DNA of 39,587 nucleotides from Candidatus Gastranaerophilales bacterium (GTDB lineage Bacteria; Cyanobacteriota; Vampirovibrionia; Gastranaerophilales; Gastranaerophilaceae): the NCBI GenBank assembly GCA_944324235.1, contig CALUVN010000018.1:1-39587 (forward strand), read 5' to 3'. Position numbers and translations under genes: made by a program. Under the pieces are notes generated by a model, which saw nothing but the letters and a program-made list of their open reading frames with translations, had not been told where the DNA came from and did no database searches. Below are positions 1 through 9,705 of the stretch, piece after piece. Numbering within the stretch: the first letter of the stretch is position 1; each line of letters begins with the position of its first letter.

Positions 1-16
1 TGTTTGCGCTGTTTGC

Positions 17-2656
17 TTACGCCATATCTTCAGTCGGACCGTTCATAACCTGAATGCCGAATTTTGTTCTGAATAAGTGTTTTACAGTATCAGCCTGAAT
101 TTCATACATCATTTTATTAAACAGGTCATAAGCTTCACGCTTGTATTCAATCAGAGGGTCTTTTTGACCGTATGCACGCAAGCCGATTCCGTCACGGAGC
201 ATATCAATATTATGAAGGTGGTCTATCCATTTGTTGTCTACAACTCTGAGCAGAATATCGCGTTCAAGATTTCTGATTACATTATCATGCGAGAATGCAA
301 CCTGCGGGATATAGTTTTCATCATACTGTGAAACTATATCATTGTAGAAGTTTATCACTTCAGTTTCGTGTTCGCGATAGGCTCTGATTGCAAAATCCTT
401 AACCTTGTCATAAATTGCATCAAATCTCAAATTCTGAACATCAGAAACTTCCAACCCTGAAAGCTGAGGAATTACGGAGTGCAACTCTTTCATCATAGTC
501 TGCAAGTCTTCATATACATAATCTTCAGGGTGCTGTTCCGGAGCAATATAGCTTTTTAGAATTCTGTCGATTTCGCGTTCAATCATATAATAAACATCTT
601 CACTCAAATCTTTTCCAAACAAAACTTTACGGCGTTGAGCGTAGAATTTTTCACGCTGAATATTCATAACGTCATCATATTCAAGAACGCTCTTTCTTGC
701 GTCGAAGTGCATTGTTTCAACTTTCTTTTGAGCAGATTCAATCTGGCGTGTGATAAGCGGAGATTCAATCGCCATTGATTCTTCAACGTTAAGCATATTC
801 ATCAATGCGGTAATTTTTTCACCGCCGAAAATTCTCATCAATGTATCTTCCAGAGATAAGAAAAATCTTGTAGAACCAGGGTCTCCCTGACGTGCAGCAC
901 GACCTCTTAACTGATTGTCAATACGGCGGGATTCGTGGCGTTCTGTACCGATTACGTGAAGGCCTCCGGCTTCGACAACCTTTTTATGTTCTTCTTCCGT
1001 AATCTTTCTTGCAGCAGTTAATGCCGCATCTTTTTTAGCTTCATAATCAGGTGTATTTTCAGGTGTAACTCCCTGATTGTCAAGTTCTTCTTTTGCCATA
1101 TACTCTGCGTTACCGCCGAGCAGAATATCAGTACCGCGGCCTGCCATATTAGTCGCAATAGTTACTGCACCGACACGGCCTGCCTGTGCAATAATATAAG
1201 CTTCGCGTTCGTGGTGTTTTGCGTTCAAAACATGGTGCGGAATATTGCGCTCTTTCAACAGGTGAGAAACATATTCCGATTTTTCAATACTGATTGTACC
1301 GACCAGAACAGGTCTGCCCTTTTTATGCTGCTCTATAATGTCATCAACAACAGAAAGATACTTTTGTCTTTCGGTTTTGTAAATAACATCAGGATAATTA
1401 ATTCTGATATCAGGCTTGTTTGTAGGAATAGCTGTAACTTCAAGGTTATAAATTTTTCCGAACTCAGCCTCTTCAGTCATTGCAGTACCTGTCATACCTG
1501 AAAGTTTAGGGTACAATCTGAACAGGTTTTGGAAAGTAATGCTTGCAAGAGTTTGCGTTTCATCCTGAATAGGCACGCCTTCTTTTGCTTCAACTGCCTG
1601 ATGAAGTCCGTCAGACCAGCGTCTGCCTTCCATTAAACGGCCGGTGAATTCGTCAACTATTATTACTTCGCCGTCTTTTACTACATAATCAGTATCGCGG
1701 ACAAAAAGTTCTTTCGCCTTTAACGCCTGCAAAAGATGATGCGCGTACTGGGTATTAATATCAAACAGGTCTTTAATACCAATAAGCTCTTGTGCTCTGT
1801 CAATACCGTCTTCTGTCAGGATTACGTTTTTATTTTTTTCATCAACTTCATAGTCAACATCTTTTTTCAACTGCGGAGCAATTTTTGACATCAAAACATA
1901 AGTTTCTGCGGATTTTTCAAGTCGTCCGCTTATGATAAGCGGTGTACGCGCCTCGTCAATCAAAATACTGTCAACTTCGTCTATTATCGCATAATTAAAC
2001 GGACGTTGAACAAGCATTTGAGGGCTTGCAGCCATATTATCACGCAAATAGTCAAATCCGAATTCGTTGTTTGTCCCGTAAGTTATATCGCATTGATAAG
2101 CTTTTCTTTTGTCTTCAAAATCATCAGCGTTACGTCCGCCTGAAAGGATTACGCCGACGGTAAGCCCCAAAAATTTATAAATTTTGCCCATCCACTCGCT
2201 GTCACGTTTTGCAAGGTAATCGTTGACCGTAATTACGTGAACACCTTTACCTGTCAGGGCATTTAAATATGCAGGAAGAGTTGCCACAAGAGTTTTACCT
2301 TCCCCTGTTCTCATCTCTGCAATGTGACCGTTATGGAGAAAATATCCGCCGATTAACTGAACGTCAAAATGGCGCATATTAAGAACACGTTTACCTGCTT
2401 CACGAACAGTTGCAAACGCTTCAGGCAGAATCTTATCAAGAGCTTCTTTTTCCAGAATTCTATCCTGTTTGAAATTATCAGATGTCGGACGTTTAGCTAA
2501 AATAGCTTTAAACTCATCCGTTTTCGCCCTCAATTCATCATCACTCATTGCTTCAAACTGCGGTTCAAGAGCATTAATGTGGTCAATAATCCCCATTATG
2601 CTTTTAACTTTTCTCTCGTTAGGATCACCCAGAAGTTTCAGCAGCAAGCTTATCAT
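17..2656 (-). CDS. secA: Preprotein translocase ATPase SecA
   Basis: This is the motor ATPase that pushes unfolded preproteins through SecYEG at the cytoplasmic membrane. The protein is about 879 residues, close to normal SecA length. The Walker A region MRTGEGKT lies near residue 115, followed by the DEVDSILIDEARTPLI helicase motif and the IGTERHESRRIDNQLRGRAARQGD motif of the second helicase half. I chose the internal ATG at 2656 because GGAGAGG sits about 10 nt upstream of it; the longer reading from 2695 lacks a comparable site. The C-terminus ends in MNGPTEDMA, so the cysteine-rich zinc tail that binds SecB in proteobacteria is absent. The gene appears to stand alone. Identification is secure. 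Confidence 0.98.
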   Translation of the reverse strand: MISLLLKLLGDPNERKVKSIMGIIDHINALEPQFEAMSDDELRAKTDEFKAILAKRPTSDNFKQDRILEKEALDKILPEAFATVREAGKRVLNMRHFDVQLIGGYFLHNGHIAEMRTGEGKTLVATLPAYLNALTGKGVHVITVNDYLAKRDSEWMGKIYKFLGLTVGVILSGGRNADDFEDKRKAYQCDITYGTNNEFGFDYLRDNMAASPQMLVQRPFNYAIIDEVDSILIDEARTPLIISGRLEKSAETYVLMSKIAPQLKKDVDYEVDEKNKNVILTEDGIDRAQELIGIKDLFDINTQYAHHLLQALKAKELFVRDTDYVVKDGEVIIVDEFTGRLMEGRRWSDGLHQAVEAKEGVPIQDETQTLASITFQNLFRLYPKLSGMTGTAMTEEAEFGKIYNLEVTAIPTNKPDIRINYPDVIYKTERQKYLSVVDDIIEQHKKGRPVLVGTISIEKSEYVSHLLKERNIPHHVLNAKHHEREAYIIAQAGRVGAVTIATNMAGRGTDILLGGNAEYMAKEELDNQGVTPENTPDYEAKKDAALTAARKITEEEHKKVVEAGGLHVIGTERHESRRIDNQLRGRAARQGDPGSTRFFLSLEDTLMRIFGGEKITALMNMLNVEESMAIESPLITRQIESAQKKVETMHFDARKSVLEYDDVMNIQREKFYAQRRKVLFGKDLSEDVYYMIEREIDRILKSYIAPEQHPEDYVYEDLQTMMKELHSVIPQLSGLEVSDVQNLRFDAIYDKVKDFAIRAYREHETEVINFYNDIVSQYDENYIPQVAFSHDNVIRNLERDILLRVVDNKWIDHLHNIDMLRDGIGLRAYGQKDPLIEYKREAYDLFNKMMYEIQADTVKHLFRTKFGIQVMNGPTEDMA

Positions 2657-2755
2657 ATTAATTTTTCCTCTCCATTTTGTCTGATATATTCCCATACTAG
2701 CATGGACACAGAAAAAAAGGTATTGCCTTAAGGAAAAAATAATATTTCAGACAGG

Positions 2756-3394
2756 TTACCAGTGTCTGTGATGATGGTGATGCCTTGGCGGAGGAGGCGG
2801 AACAGGATGAACATGATAATGCGGCGGCGGACAATATGCCGGACCGATAAGAAGTCTCATCAAATTTACGAATGTATTAACGTTCTTGACTTTCATATAA
2901 TCGTTCATTACAGCCCTGTATTCGCTGTAATTCATAGTGTTCGGATTTGTTCTTTCGTCATTATAAAGCCTTGAAACAGCATTAAATTCTGCCGCATCAC
3001 TATTCATCTGGTAGTTGTTATAAGGATAAATATTGTTCATATTCCAGTTGTTACGCTGGGTGCGAACAACTTCGTTTGCAGAAATTTCGCCGTTTCTGTC
3101 AGCATCAAGTTCGCCGAAAACCTGCCCCATTGATTTGTTATAGCTGAAATTTGACATATCGCCGACAACAAAACAATCAGGAACACTTGTCACAACCGGC
3201 TGAGGAACAACTACCGTATAAGGAGTTACAGGCGGCGGATAGAAGTATATTTGTGCGTCGGCCTTTTCCATAGGTGCTGCTACTGCAAGAGCAACAACTG
3301 CAGCACCGGCAGCATTTTTCAGTTTATTAGTTTTGGAATTTTCACCTGCGAAATGAGGTTTTGTCTGATAAGTGTTGATTGATGCAATTTTCAT
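2756..3394 (-). CDS. Exported EF-hand-like protein with His/Pro-rich tail
   Basis: Function unknown, about 212 residues. The N-terminus carries an F-A-G motif at residues 15-17. A hydrophobic stretch follows (AAGAAVVALAVAAP) and ends in a signal-peptidase-like ADAQ site near residue 48, so this looks like an extended signal peptide. A single EF-hand-like loop, DADRNGEISANE, near residue 96 suggests calcium binding. The last ~20 residues are Pro/His rich (PPPPPRHHHHHRHW) and could bind metal. The start at 3394 is preferred over a GTG two codons upstream because AAGGAG lies 9 nt before it. A -10-like TATAAT is at 3424-3429. The EF-hand is seen directly; the export is inferred. Confidence 0.75.
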   Translation of the reverse strand: MKIASINTYQTKPHFAGENSKTNKLKNAAGAAVVALAVAAPMEKADAQIYFYPPPVTPYTVVVPQPVVTSVPDCFVVGDMSNFSYNKSMGQVFGELDADRNGEISANEVVRTQRNNWNMNNIYPYNNYQMNSDAAEFNAVSRLYNDERTNPNTMNYSEYRAVMNDYMKVKNVNTFVNLMRLLIGPAYCPPPHYHVHPVPPPPPRHHHHHRHW

Positions 3395-3487
3395 AAACAC
3401 TAACTCCTTTTTTAGACCACACTATTATATTAAATTGCTAAATACAAAAATGCGGCATTTGTTAACTTATTGTTACACAAATAATAA

Positions 3488-4000
3488 TTATTCCATCACA
3501 ACACCAAATCTTGTACGTGCGTAATTATCGCCGCCAAGGTCTTCATATCTGGCTTTAGCGTCAGCATCATATATAATTCTTTGACCGTCTTTGTGGATAA
3601 TCAACTCTTTACTAAATCCGCCCATTATATTTTTCATTTCGACGGAATCAACTTTTTCAACATCTTTTAAATCTTTACTGAGAGATTCCAGCATTGCGCG
3701 GACAGAAGTGTTATTAACAAGACGTTCGGTACGAATTGCCTGCTTTAATTCTGCCTTTTCATTATTGTTATAAATTGACTGTGCTGCAAAAGTCAGAACA
3801 ACACCTGCGAGGAAAGGTTTAACGTATTGTTTGGCTGTGCCGACAAAATCTTTCAAATTAGTTTTAGGCAAATCACCTTCATTTTTAGGTTTTTCCTCTC
3901 CTGCATAAAATTCATCCATTTCAGAGCCGAATGATGGCGCTGCTGCAGGTTTGAAATTTTGTAATCTTTGTGATGCGAAATTTACAGGGGTAATGTTCAT
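3488..4000 (-). CDS. Small lineage-type membrane-associated protein
   Basis: I do not recognise this 170-residue protein. It starts MNITPVNFASQ and carries two N-terminal F-A-S/F-G-S motifs (residues 8-10 and 24-26) like several neighbours. A polar linker leads to one hydrophobic segment, VKPFLAGVVLTFAAQSIY, near residues 61-78, a likely single membrane span. The C-terminal part is a charged helix followed by a short strand-rich end. AAGGAG lies 7 nt before the ATG, so the start is well supported. It is divergent from the coiled-coil gene at 4170 and follows the EF-hand gene's strand, but the gap to that gene (about 90 nt) makes a common transcript uncertain. Confidence 0.7.
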   Translation of the reverse strand: MNITPVNFASQRLQNFKPAAAPSFGSEMDEFYAGEEKPKNEGDLPKTNLKDFVGTAKQYVKPFLAGVVLTFAAQSIYNNNEKAELKQAIRTERLVNNTSVRAMLESLSKDLKDVEKVDSVEMKNIMGGFSKELIIHKDGQRIIYDADAKARYEDLGGDNYARTRFGVVME

Positions 4001-4169
4001 TGTTAATCTCCTTTATTTGGGTCTATGGAGAAGATAAACCGCATAAAGATTATTTTTTGCTACAAAGTTAACAATTATTAAGTTTTGTTAAATTTTTATA
4101 GTTTTCTGAAATTTCGCCTCATAATTTTTGTTTATATATTTAATGAAGTAATGAGAGAGGCTTTAAATA

Positions 4170-6032
4170 ATGGTAATACGTCCAGGCACACCAAAAATTG
4201 ACCTTAACCTCAAGAAATATCGTAATAATTTCGGCAGTATTACTACTAAAAATTGTAATATCGATATTCGTATGACAAAAGACGGTTCAATAATAGTTCC
4301 TAATGCTTCTCAGAAAAACTCTGCTAATCAGGTTTCTAATAATCAGCCACAAAGCACAAATTTGTTTACTCAAATTACCGATGCCATGAATTTGTTAAAT
4401 AGCTTGGGATCAAATTTTAACACATCCGGCAGCGGCCAAGCTTATAATGATAATACCACAAATCAGTCTGCATCCCAAACTCCATCAACTACCGTATCTG
4501 GGGGAGGAGGGGCTATAAGTTACAACGGAGGATCTTATTCTGGTTATGCAGAAGGGATTTCTTCAAACAGTTCAAGCCCTATTAATTCTAGAACGCTTGC
4601 AAGGGTTGCCGACGATATTCAATGGCATGACTGGTTTATGTCTTCAACTGATTATTCTGTATTAAAAACCGATCTTACTAATGAATCTGTAAAAATTAAT
4701 CAATCATTAGCCCAAGCTCAAGCAGATTATAATTCGTTAGCATCTCAAAAAACGACTGCTGAATCAAATGTAACAAGATTACAGAGTGCTGTTTCCTCTG
4801 CCGGTACGGAACGCGATAATGCTAAAACAAATCTTGATAACAATAAAAGTAATTTGAATTCTTCTATTAAAGCACGTGATACACTTGATGAACAATTAGG
4901 TTCTGTTAATGAACAGTATAAAAATGATTGTGAAGAGGTAAAAACTCAGGAACAAAATAAATCTTCTGCTCAACAAGAAGTTTCTTCTGCAAAATCATCT
5001 AAAAGTCAGGCTCAATCTGCTGTAACAGCAGCAGAACAATCTTTACAATCAGCGGAAACTACTCTTGCTAGTACCCCTGAAACTCTGGAAGATGGTAAAC
5101 CTAATCCTCAGTATGCAACTGCAAAAGCCGCTGTTGAACAGGCAAAAGCTCAAAAACAACAGGCTGAAAAATCTCTTGAACAGGCCGAGCAAGCTTTAAA
5201 TGACGCGCAACAAAAACTTGACACTACAAATAATAATTTGGAAAAAGCACAGACTGCAAAGCAATCAACTCTTGATTCTTTAAAGGAAACCGATTCCCAA
5301 TATAAGGATATGGCAGAAAAATGTGAAAAAATGCAAAATACAGTCGAGCAAAACCAGGAAAGTTATGATACTTCTCTTGAAACGTACGACGATGTTAATT
5401 GTAATTATGAACGTTTAAACAGTGAACTTGAAACCCAACAGGGAATTTTGACACAATATGAAGCTATGGAAAGTAAAATTAATTCTTTAAAACAGGCTGC
5501 AGAAACCGTTAAAAATCTTGAAACTCAACTAGACGAAAAAATTAAAGCTCAAGAACAGTCTGAAGCTGGTATGACGGACGAAGAGAAGGCTAATATTGAA
5601 AATGATCTTATAAGTAATTCTCAAACAGAAGGTTGCTCTGCAAATAAAACACCATTAGAAAATTTAATATCTTGCAAGGATGTTGATTTAAGTCGTGTTG
5701 CAAATGCCACTGTATTAACACAAGGCACACATATTTCCGGGAAATCCGCAGAAGATCTTGCAAATGAGGGATATATCCAAAATAGTGACGGCTCATTTAC
5801 AGATCCCCGAACAGGTGTCACAATAGTGAACTTTACAGGAGATAATTCTCACTGGTCATCAACAAATGTTCTAACCTCTCCTGGTGAAGTTAATGAATTT
5901 TATAATCATAATCTGGCAGGACGTGATTGGCAGGGAGCCGTAATTGCTGCCAACAGGGCTGAATTGCAGAATAATATTACGCTAACCGGTTTTGATGAGT
6001 CTGGTAAACCAATGTTCAAATGGAAAGATTAA
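4170..6032 (+). CDS. Large coiled-coil protein with N-terminal F-G-S motif
   Basis: This 620-residue protein has no recognisable enzymatic domain. Residues 21-23 form the F-G-S motif in an N-terminal region that starts MVIRPGTPKIDLNL. A Ser/Asn/Gly-rich low-complexity linker follows to about residue 135. Roughly residues 165-470 are a long Gln/Ala/Glu/Lys-rich coiled coil with heptad-like spacing (for example AKAAVEQAKAQKQQAEKSLE). The last ~130 residues form a compact domain (TDPRTGVTIVNFTGDNSHW, then NHNLAGRDWQGAVIAANRAE). No signal peptide is visible. GAGAGG lies about 9 nt before the ATG. A perfect hairpin terminator follows. It may be a structural or surface protein; function unknown. 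Confidence 0.75.
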   Translation: MVIRPGTPKIDLNLKKYRNNFGSITTKNCNIDIRMTKDGSIIVPNASQKNSANQVSNNQPQSTNLFTQITDAMNLLNSLGSNFNTSGSGQAYNDNTTNQSASQTPSTTVSGGGGAISYNGGSYSGYAEGISSNSSSPINSRTLARVADDIQWHDWFMSSTDYSVLKTDLTNESVKINQSLAQAQADYNSLASQKTTAESNVTRLQSAVSSAGTERDNAKTNLDNNKSNLNSSIKARDTLDEQLGSVNEQYKNDCEEVKTQEQNKSSAQQEVSSAKSSKSQAQSAVTAAEQSLQSAETTLASTPETLEDGKPNPQYATAKAAVEQAKAQKQQAEKSLEQAEQALNDAQQKLDTTNNNLEKAQTAKQSTLDSLKETDSQYKDMAEKCEKMQNTVEQNQESYDTSLETYDDVNCNYERLNSELETQQGILTQYEAMESKINSLKQAAETVKNLETQLDEKIKAQEQSEAGMTDEEKANIENDLISNSQTEGCSANKTPLENLISCKDVDLSRVANATVLTQGTHISGKSAEDLANEGYIQNSDGSFTDPRTGVTIVNFTGDNSHWSSTNVLTSPGEVNEFYNHNLAGRDWQGAVIAANRAELQNNITLTGFDESGKPMFKWKD

Positions 6033-6039
6033 TAATAGC

Positions 6040-6069
6040 AAAATCCGGCTATTAATATAGCCGGATTTT
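6040..6069. terminator. Bidirectional hairpin terminator
   Basis: A 12-bp perfect stem (AAAATCCGGCTA / TAGCCGGATTTT) with a 6-nt TTAATA loop lies between two convergent genes. It can serve both, because each side ends in a short T run when read in its own direction. Confidence 0.9.
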
Positions 6070-6086
6070 CTAATTAATTTATATGA

Positions 6087-8249
6087 TTAGTGGCAAAGTG
6101 AGCATTGTCCGCTACAAGTGCAGTTCAAAGCTTCTTTTGCTTCTTCAATTCTTACTTTGATACGTCCGTCTACTGCGATACCTTCGCCTGTTGCTTCTGA
6201 AATCAAAAGCGGGTTGATATCAAGTTCGTCAATGAATTTGAAGTCATTAACGAGTTGTGACAATCTGAGTAATGTTTCTTGAATTTGTCCGATTTGTGCA
6301 GGTTTTGTACCTCTTGCACCTTCTAACAGTTTGTATGCTTTTACTGATTTAATCATTTCTTCAGCGTCAACATCTGTCAAAGGAGCAATTCTGAATGTTA
6401 CGTCTTTCATAACTTCTACGAATACACCGCCTAAACCGAACATCATCATAGGGCCGTATTGAGGATCTGTTGCGATACCGCAAACCATTTCGCGGTTACC
6501 TTTTACCATTTCCTGAATAATTACGCCTTCAAGTCCGTCGAGCAAGCCTTTTGCTTCCAATCTTTCAAGCAAACCTTTGTATTCTTTTCTCAATTGTTCT
6601 TCTGATTTGATGTTTACAACAACACCGCCTACATCGGTTTTGTGTGATGTAGTTTTTGAAGTCATTTTCATAACTACAGGGTAGCCGATTGAGTTACCGA
6701 GTTCAACAACTTCTTCTTCGTTTGTTGCAAGACCGTATTTGCAAGCACGAATTCCGTATGCTTGAAGTACGTCTATTGATTCAAGAGTTGTCAATTGAGC
6801 GCGGCCTTCTTGAATAGAATTTCTGATAATGCTTTCAACTTTAGCTCTGTCTACATCGTAGCAAGGGATTTTACCTTCAGGTCTTTCCATCCAGAGTCTT
6901 TGTTGATTCAATCTGTTCAAACCGTCTGCTGCTTGTTCTGCGTACATAAAGAACGGCATATTAACGTTCATATCAGAAAGTTTTGAGAAGAATTCGTTCT
7001 TAGTCATAAATACGCCGATAACAGGTTTTTGCGGATTTTTAGCTTTAATTTCCATCAAAGCTTCTGCAACATCGATATCTTTCAAGCCAAGGAACGGAAG
7101 ATAGATTGTAATAATCATATCAACATTTTCATCAGCGATAACAGTTTCAAGAGTTTGTTTGTAGTGTTCGATAGGTGCAGATGCAATCATATCGATAGGG
7201 TTTTTAACTGATGCTGCTGCAGGTAAGAAACTTCTCAATTTTTCTTTTGTAGCATCAGAAATTTTAGCCATTTGCATACCGTATTCACATACAGCATCGG
7301 TTGCCATAATACCAGGACCGCCTGAGTTTGTAATGATAGCTACTCTGTCGCCTTTCGGGATAGGGCAGTTTGCAAACACTTTTGCTGTTTCAAACAGGTT
7401 TTGAAGAGAGAATTCTCTGATTACGCCTGATTGCTGCAACAAAGCTGCTGCTGCTTTATCCGCACCTGCAAGAGAACCTGTGTGTGATGAAGCTGCGCTT
7501 GCACCTGCTGCTGAACGTCCTGATTTCAATGCAAGAATAGGTTTCTTTTTAGAAACTCTTGATGCTAATTTTCTAAAGTTTGAAGGGTTTTGGATTGATT
7601 CCATATACAAAAGAATTTGTTTAACGTCATCATCGTTTTCCCAGTATTCAATAGCAGTTTCTGCGTTAACATCAGCCTGATTACCGATTGAGATAAATTG
7701 TGCAAAACCGAGGTTAAGGTCTTTTAATATGTTCAAAATACCGCCGCCGAGTGCACCTGATTGTGAAACGAAACCGATATTTCCGCGTTCAGGAAGAGAT
7801 TCTGCAAAGCAGCCGTCCATTCTGATTTCAGGGTTTGTGTTAACAACACCGAGACAGTTTGGACCAACACATCTCATACCGTATTCTTTAATTTTTTCAA
7901 CTAATTGTTTTTCAAGTTCAGCACCTTCTTTGCCGGTTTCTTTGAAACCTGCTGTGATAATACAAAGACCTTTAATGCCTTTTTCGTGGCACTGGTCAAT
8001 TGTAGATAAAACGAATTTAGAGTTTACAACGATAATAGCAAGGTCAACATCCCCTGGAATTTCGTTTACTGTTGTGTAAGCTTGTAAGCCTTCGATAATT
8101 CCGCCTTTAGGGTTAACCGGATAAATTTTACCGTTGAATTTGTATTCCTGCAATCGTTTCATAATATCAGAACCGATTGTGTGTTCTTTTGTTGACGCAC
8201 CGACTACTGCGATGGATTTTGGTTTCATAATTTTGTCTAACAGTGTCAT
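6087..8249 (-). CDS. ADP-forming acetyl-/acyl-CoA synthetase (fused alpha-beta)
   Basis: This enzyme catalyses acyl-CoA + ADP + Pi to acid + ATP + CoA, giving substrate-level ATP during fermentation. The 720-residue protein has the fused architecture. The N-terminal CoA-binding Rossmann domain opens PKSIAVVGAS. The CoA-ligase domain contains SSHTGSLAGADKA, whose His is the phosphorylated residue in this family. The C-terminal ATP-grasp domain contains KMTSKTTSHKTDVGGV. The last 12 residues, NCTCSGQCSLCH, are unusual: four cysteines and a CxxCH end. AAAGGA lies before the ATG. It is the last gene of a four-gene same-strand group. The exact acid (acetate or longer) cannot be read from sequence. 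Confidence 0.93.
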   Translation of the reverse strand: MTLLDKIMKPKSIAVVGASTKEHTIGSDIMKRLQEYKFNGKIYPVNPKGGIIEGLQAYTTVNEIPGDVDLAIIVVNSKFVLSTIDQCHEKGIKGLCIITAGFKETGKEGAELEKQLVEKIKEYGMRCVGPNCLGVVNTNPEIRMDGCFAESLPERGNIGFVSQSGALGGGILNILKDLNLGFAQFISIGNQADVNAETAIEYWENDDDVKQILLYMESIQNPSNFRKLASRVSKKKPILALKSGRSAAGASAASSHTGSLAGADKAAAALLQQSGVIREFSLQNLFETAKVFANCPIPKGDRVAIITNSGGPGIMATDAVCEYGMQMAKISDATKEKLRSFLPAAASVKNPIDMIASAPIEHYKQTLETVIADENVDMIITIYLPFLGLKDIDVAEALMEIKAKNPQKPVIGVFMTKNEFFSKLSDMNVNMPFFMYAEQAADGLNRLNQQRLWMERPEGKIPCYDVDRAKVESIIRNSIQEGRAQLTTLESIDVLQAYGIRACKYGLATNEEEVVELGNSIGYPVVMKMTSKTTSHKTDVGGVVVNIKSEEQLRKEYKGLLERLEAKGLLDGLEGVIIQEMVKGNREMVCGIATDPQYGPMMMFGLGGVFVEVMKDVTFRIAPLTDVDAEEMIKSVKAYKLLEGARGTKPAQIGQIQETLLRLSQLVNDFKFIDELDINPLLISEATGEGIAVDGRIKVRIEEAKEALNCTCSGQCSLCH

Positions 8250-8271
8250 CTTTTTGTCCTTTCTTTTCTTC

Positions 8272-8547
8272 TTATTTTTTTATTTTTATCAACATTGTTT
8301 CGCAAACTTCGTTTAACTTACTAAAATTTTTTATGGTGTTATTATTTTTTTGATTAGGTTTCACTTCCGCAAATTCACTGTATAAATCAAGATATCCTTT
8401 ATTTTCTGTATAAGTTCCTATGTATCTGCGCACCTGTTTTGCAATTATTAAGTCATTTGATGGTTTATTTTTTCTAACATTTAATCTTCTACTTGGATTT
8501 ACATTAATTTTACCTTGAAAATTCAGAGTTTGCACATTTACAGACAT
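8272..8547 (-). CDS. Small NFQGKI-motif protein
   Basis: A 91-residue protein of unknown function. It begins MSVNVQTLNFQGKINVNP, so the F-Q-G-K motif is at residues 10-13. The upstream neighbour carries the same NFQGKI sequence, so the two are probably diverged tandem duplicates at least in their N-termini. The rest is basic and polar with no membrane segment. I placed the start at the internal ATG (8547) because that aligns the motif with the neighbour. A longer reading starts at 8568 and would overlap the upstream stop codon, so translational coupling is possible either way. It sits 22 nt upstream of the acyl-CoA synthetase start. Confidence 0.65.
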   Translation of the reverse strand: MSVNVQTLNFQGKINVNPSRRLNVRKNKPSNDLIIAKQVRRYIGTYTENKGYLDLYSEFAEVKPNQKNNNTIKNFSKLNEVCETMLIKIKK

Positions 8548-8554
8548 TTGATTT

Positions 8555-8980
8555 TTAAACAACCTCATCTTCTATTTCCATTGTTCTCAAAAATTTACGC
8601 CAGACTTTATCTGCAAGATTTTGCAATTTTTCTTTAAAAGTTTTAGGCTGTTTTGCCAATTTTTCTTCGTGTTCATGAATTACAAGATTTGCTACACTTT
8701 CATATATATCAGCATCATCACTTAAAATTTGTTCGGTTCTCAACGCATTTTTCTTCAATGCATCGCCTTCTTTTTGTGCAATTATACTGACTGATCTGTC
8801 CTGATGATTTTGTTTAATAAACAAATCAAACGGTTTGTCCTTAATTTGAGTTTCCATTGCGTTATATGCTTTGCGCACATATTTTGCAGGAAGATAACTT
8901 AAATCTCCGGGGATTATATTTATTTTTCCTTGAAAATTCTGATTGCTGCTTTTTACATTAGAAATATTTTGTACTTGCAT
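8555..8980 (-). CDS. NFQGKI-motif protein
   Basis: A 141-residue protein of unknown function. It starts MQVQNISNVKSSNQNFQGKI, with F-Q-G-K at residues 16-19. The remainder is soluble, charged and mostly helical. The start at 8980 is chosen because AAAGGAG lies 5 nt before it; upstream codons in frame belong to the end of the radical SAM gene. The gap to that gene is 10 nt, and the following small gene starts within a few bases of this stop. The spacing indicates one transcript with the radical SAM gene and the synthetase. Confidence 0.72.
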   Translation of the reverse strand: MQVQNISNVKSSNQNFQGKINIIPGDLSYLPAKYVRKAYNAMETQIKDKPFDLFIKQNHQDRSVSIIAQKEGDALKKNALRTEQILSDDADIYESVANLVIHEHEEKLAKQPKTFKEKLQNLADKVWRKFLRTMEIEDEVV

Positions 8981-8990
8981 TTTTACTCCT

Positions 8991-9626
8991 TTATGAATAT
9001 CCGTTAGGAATCCATTCTCTGACTCGAAGTTTTGCACCTAAATCTTCGCTGATTTTTTGACAAGCTTCAATATCAAGATGTCTGCCTTTATAATTTTCTA
9101 CAATGCTGGTAACAGTTTTGATACCTGCATCAGAACAACATTTTATAAATTTTTTTACCTCATCATAGGCATTATCAAATTTCGGACGGGAAAGTTCATC
9201 ATATTCTGCACTTGTCGGAGCATTCAAGCTTACTGAAATTTCATCAATCAAACCGGCAAGTTCAGGTACAATATTTTTTTTATAAACAAAATTTGCATGC
9301 CCGTTTGTATTTATTCTTATTTTAATTTCGGGGTAATTTTGCTTTATCCATTCAGCGGTTTCTTTGAGTATATCAAGCTTTAGCATAGGTTCGCCATAAC
9401 CGCAAAATACCGCTTCATTTTTAAAAGAAGTTCCTGCTTTTTTTAAAACACTTTGGAATTGTTCAATGACATCTGATGCTGTAAAATCTTCCGTATCAAG
9501 CCAGAGTTCCTGTCCGCAAACATCATCTTTGTCACTTCTCAGGCAAAAGATACAATTATTTGTGCATCGGTTTGTTAAATTTATATAGATTTTATTATCT
9601 AATAAATAAACTAATGTATTTGCCAT
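8991..9626 (-). CDS. Radical SAM protein (TatD-associated type)
   Basis: This protein is expected to bind a 4Fe-4S cluster and cleave S-adenosylmethionine. The cluster motif is CTNNCIFC (Cx3Cx2C) near residues 21-28. A glycine-rich GYGEPMLK SAM-binding motif and the INTNGHA strand follow. At 211 residues it is short, a core radical SAM barrel without an extra domain. The LTNRCTNNCIFCLR start resembles the small radical SAM family often found beside TatD nucleases, although no tatD is in this window. The start at 9626 has AAAGGG upstream and is preferred to 9647. It heads a close-packed group with two NFQGKI proteins and the acyl-CoA synthetase. Substrate unknown. Confidence 0.88.
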   Translation of the reverse strand: MANTLVYLLDNKIYINLTNRCTNNCIFCLRSDKDDVCGQELWLDTEDFTASDVIEQFQSVLKKAGTSFKNEAVFCGYGEPMLKLDILKETAEWIKQNYPEIKIRINTNGHANFVYKKNIVPELAGLIDEISVSLNAPTSAEYDELSRPKFDNAYDEVKKFIKCCSDAGIKTVTSIVENYKGRHLDIEACQKISEDLGAKLRVREWIPNGYS

Positions 9627-9705
9627 CGTTTCCCTTTCCGATGACAAAATTATTGCACAGGCAAAAATATTTTACAAGAGAGAATTCCGGCGGATTGAAT
9701 AAAAA

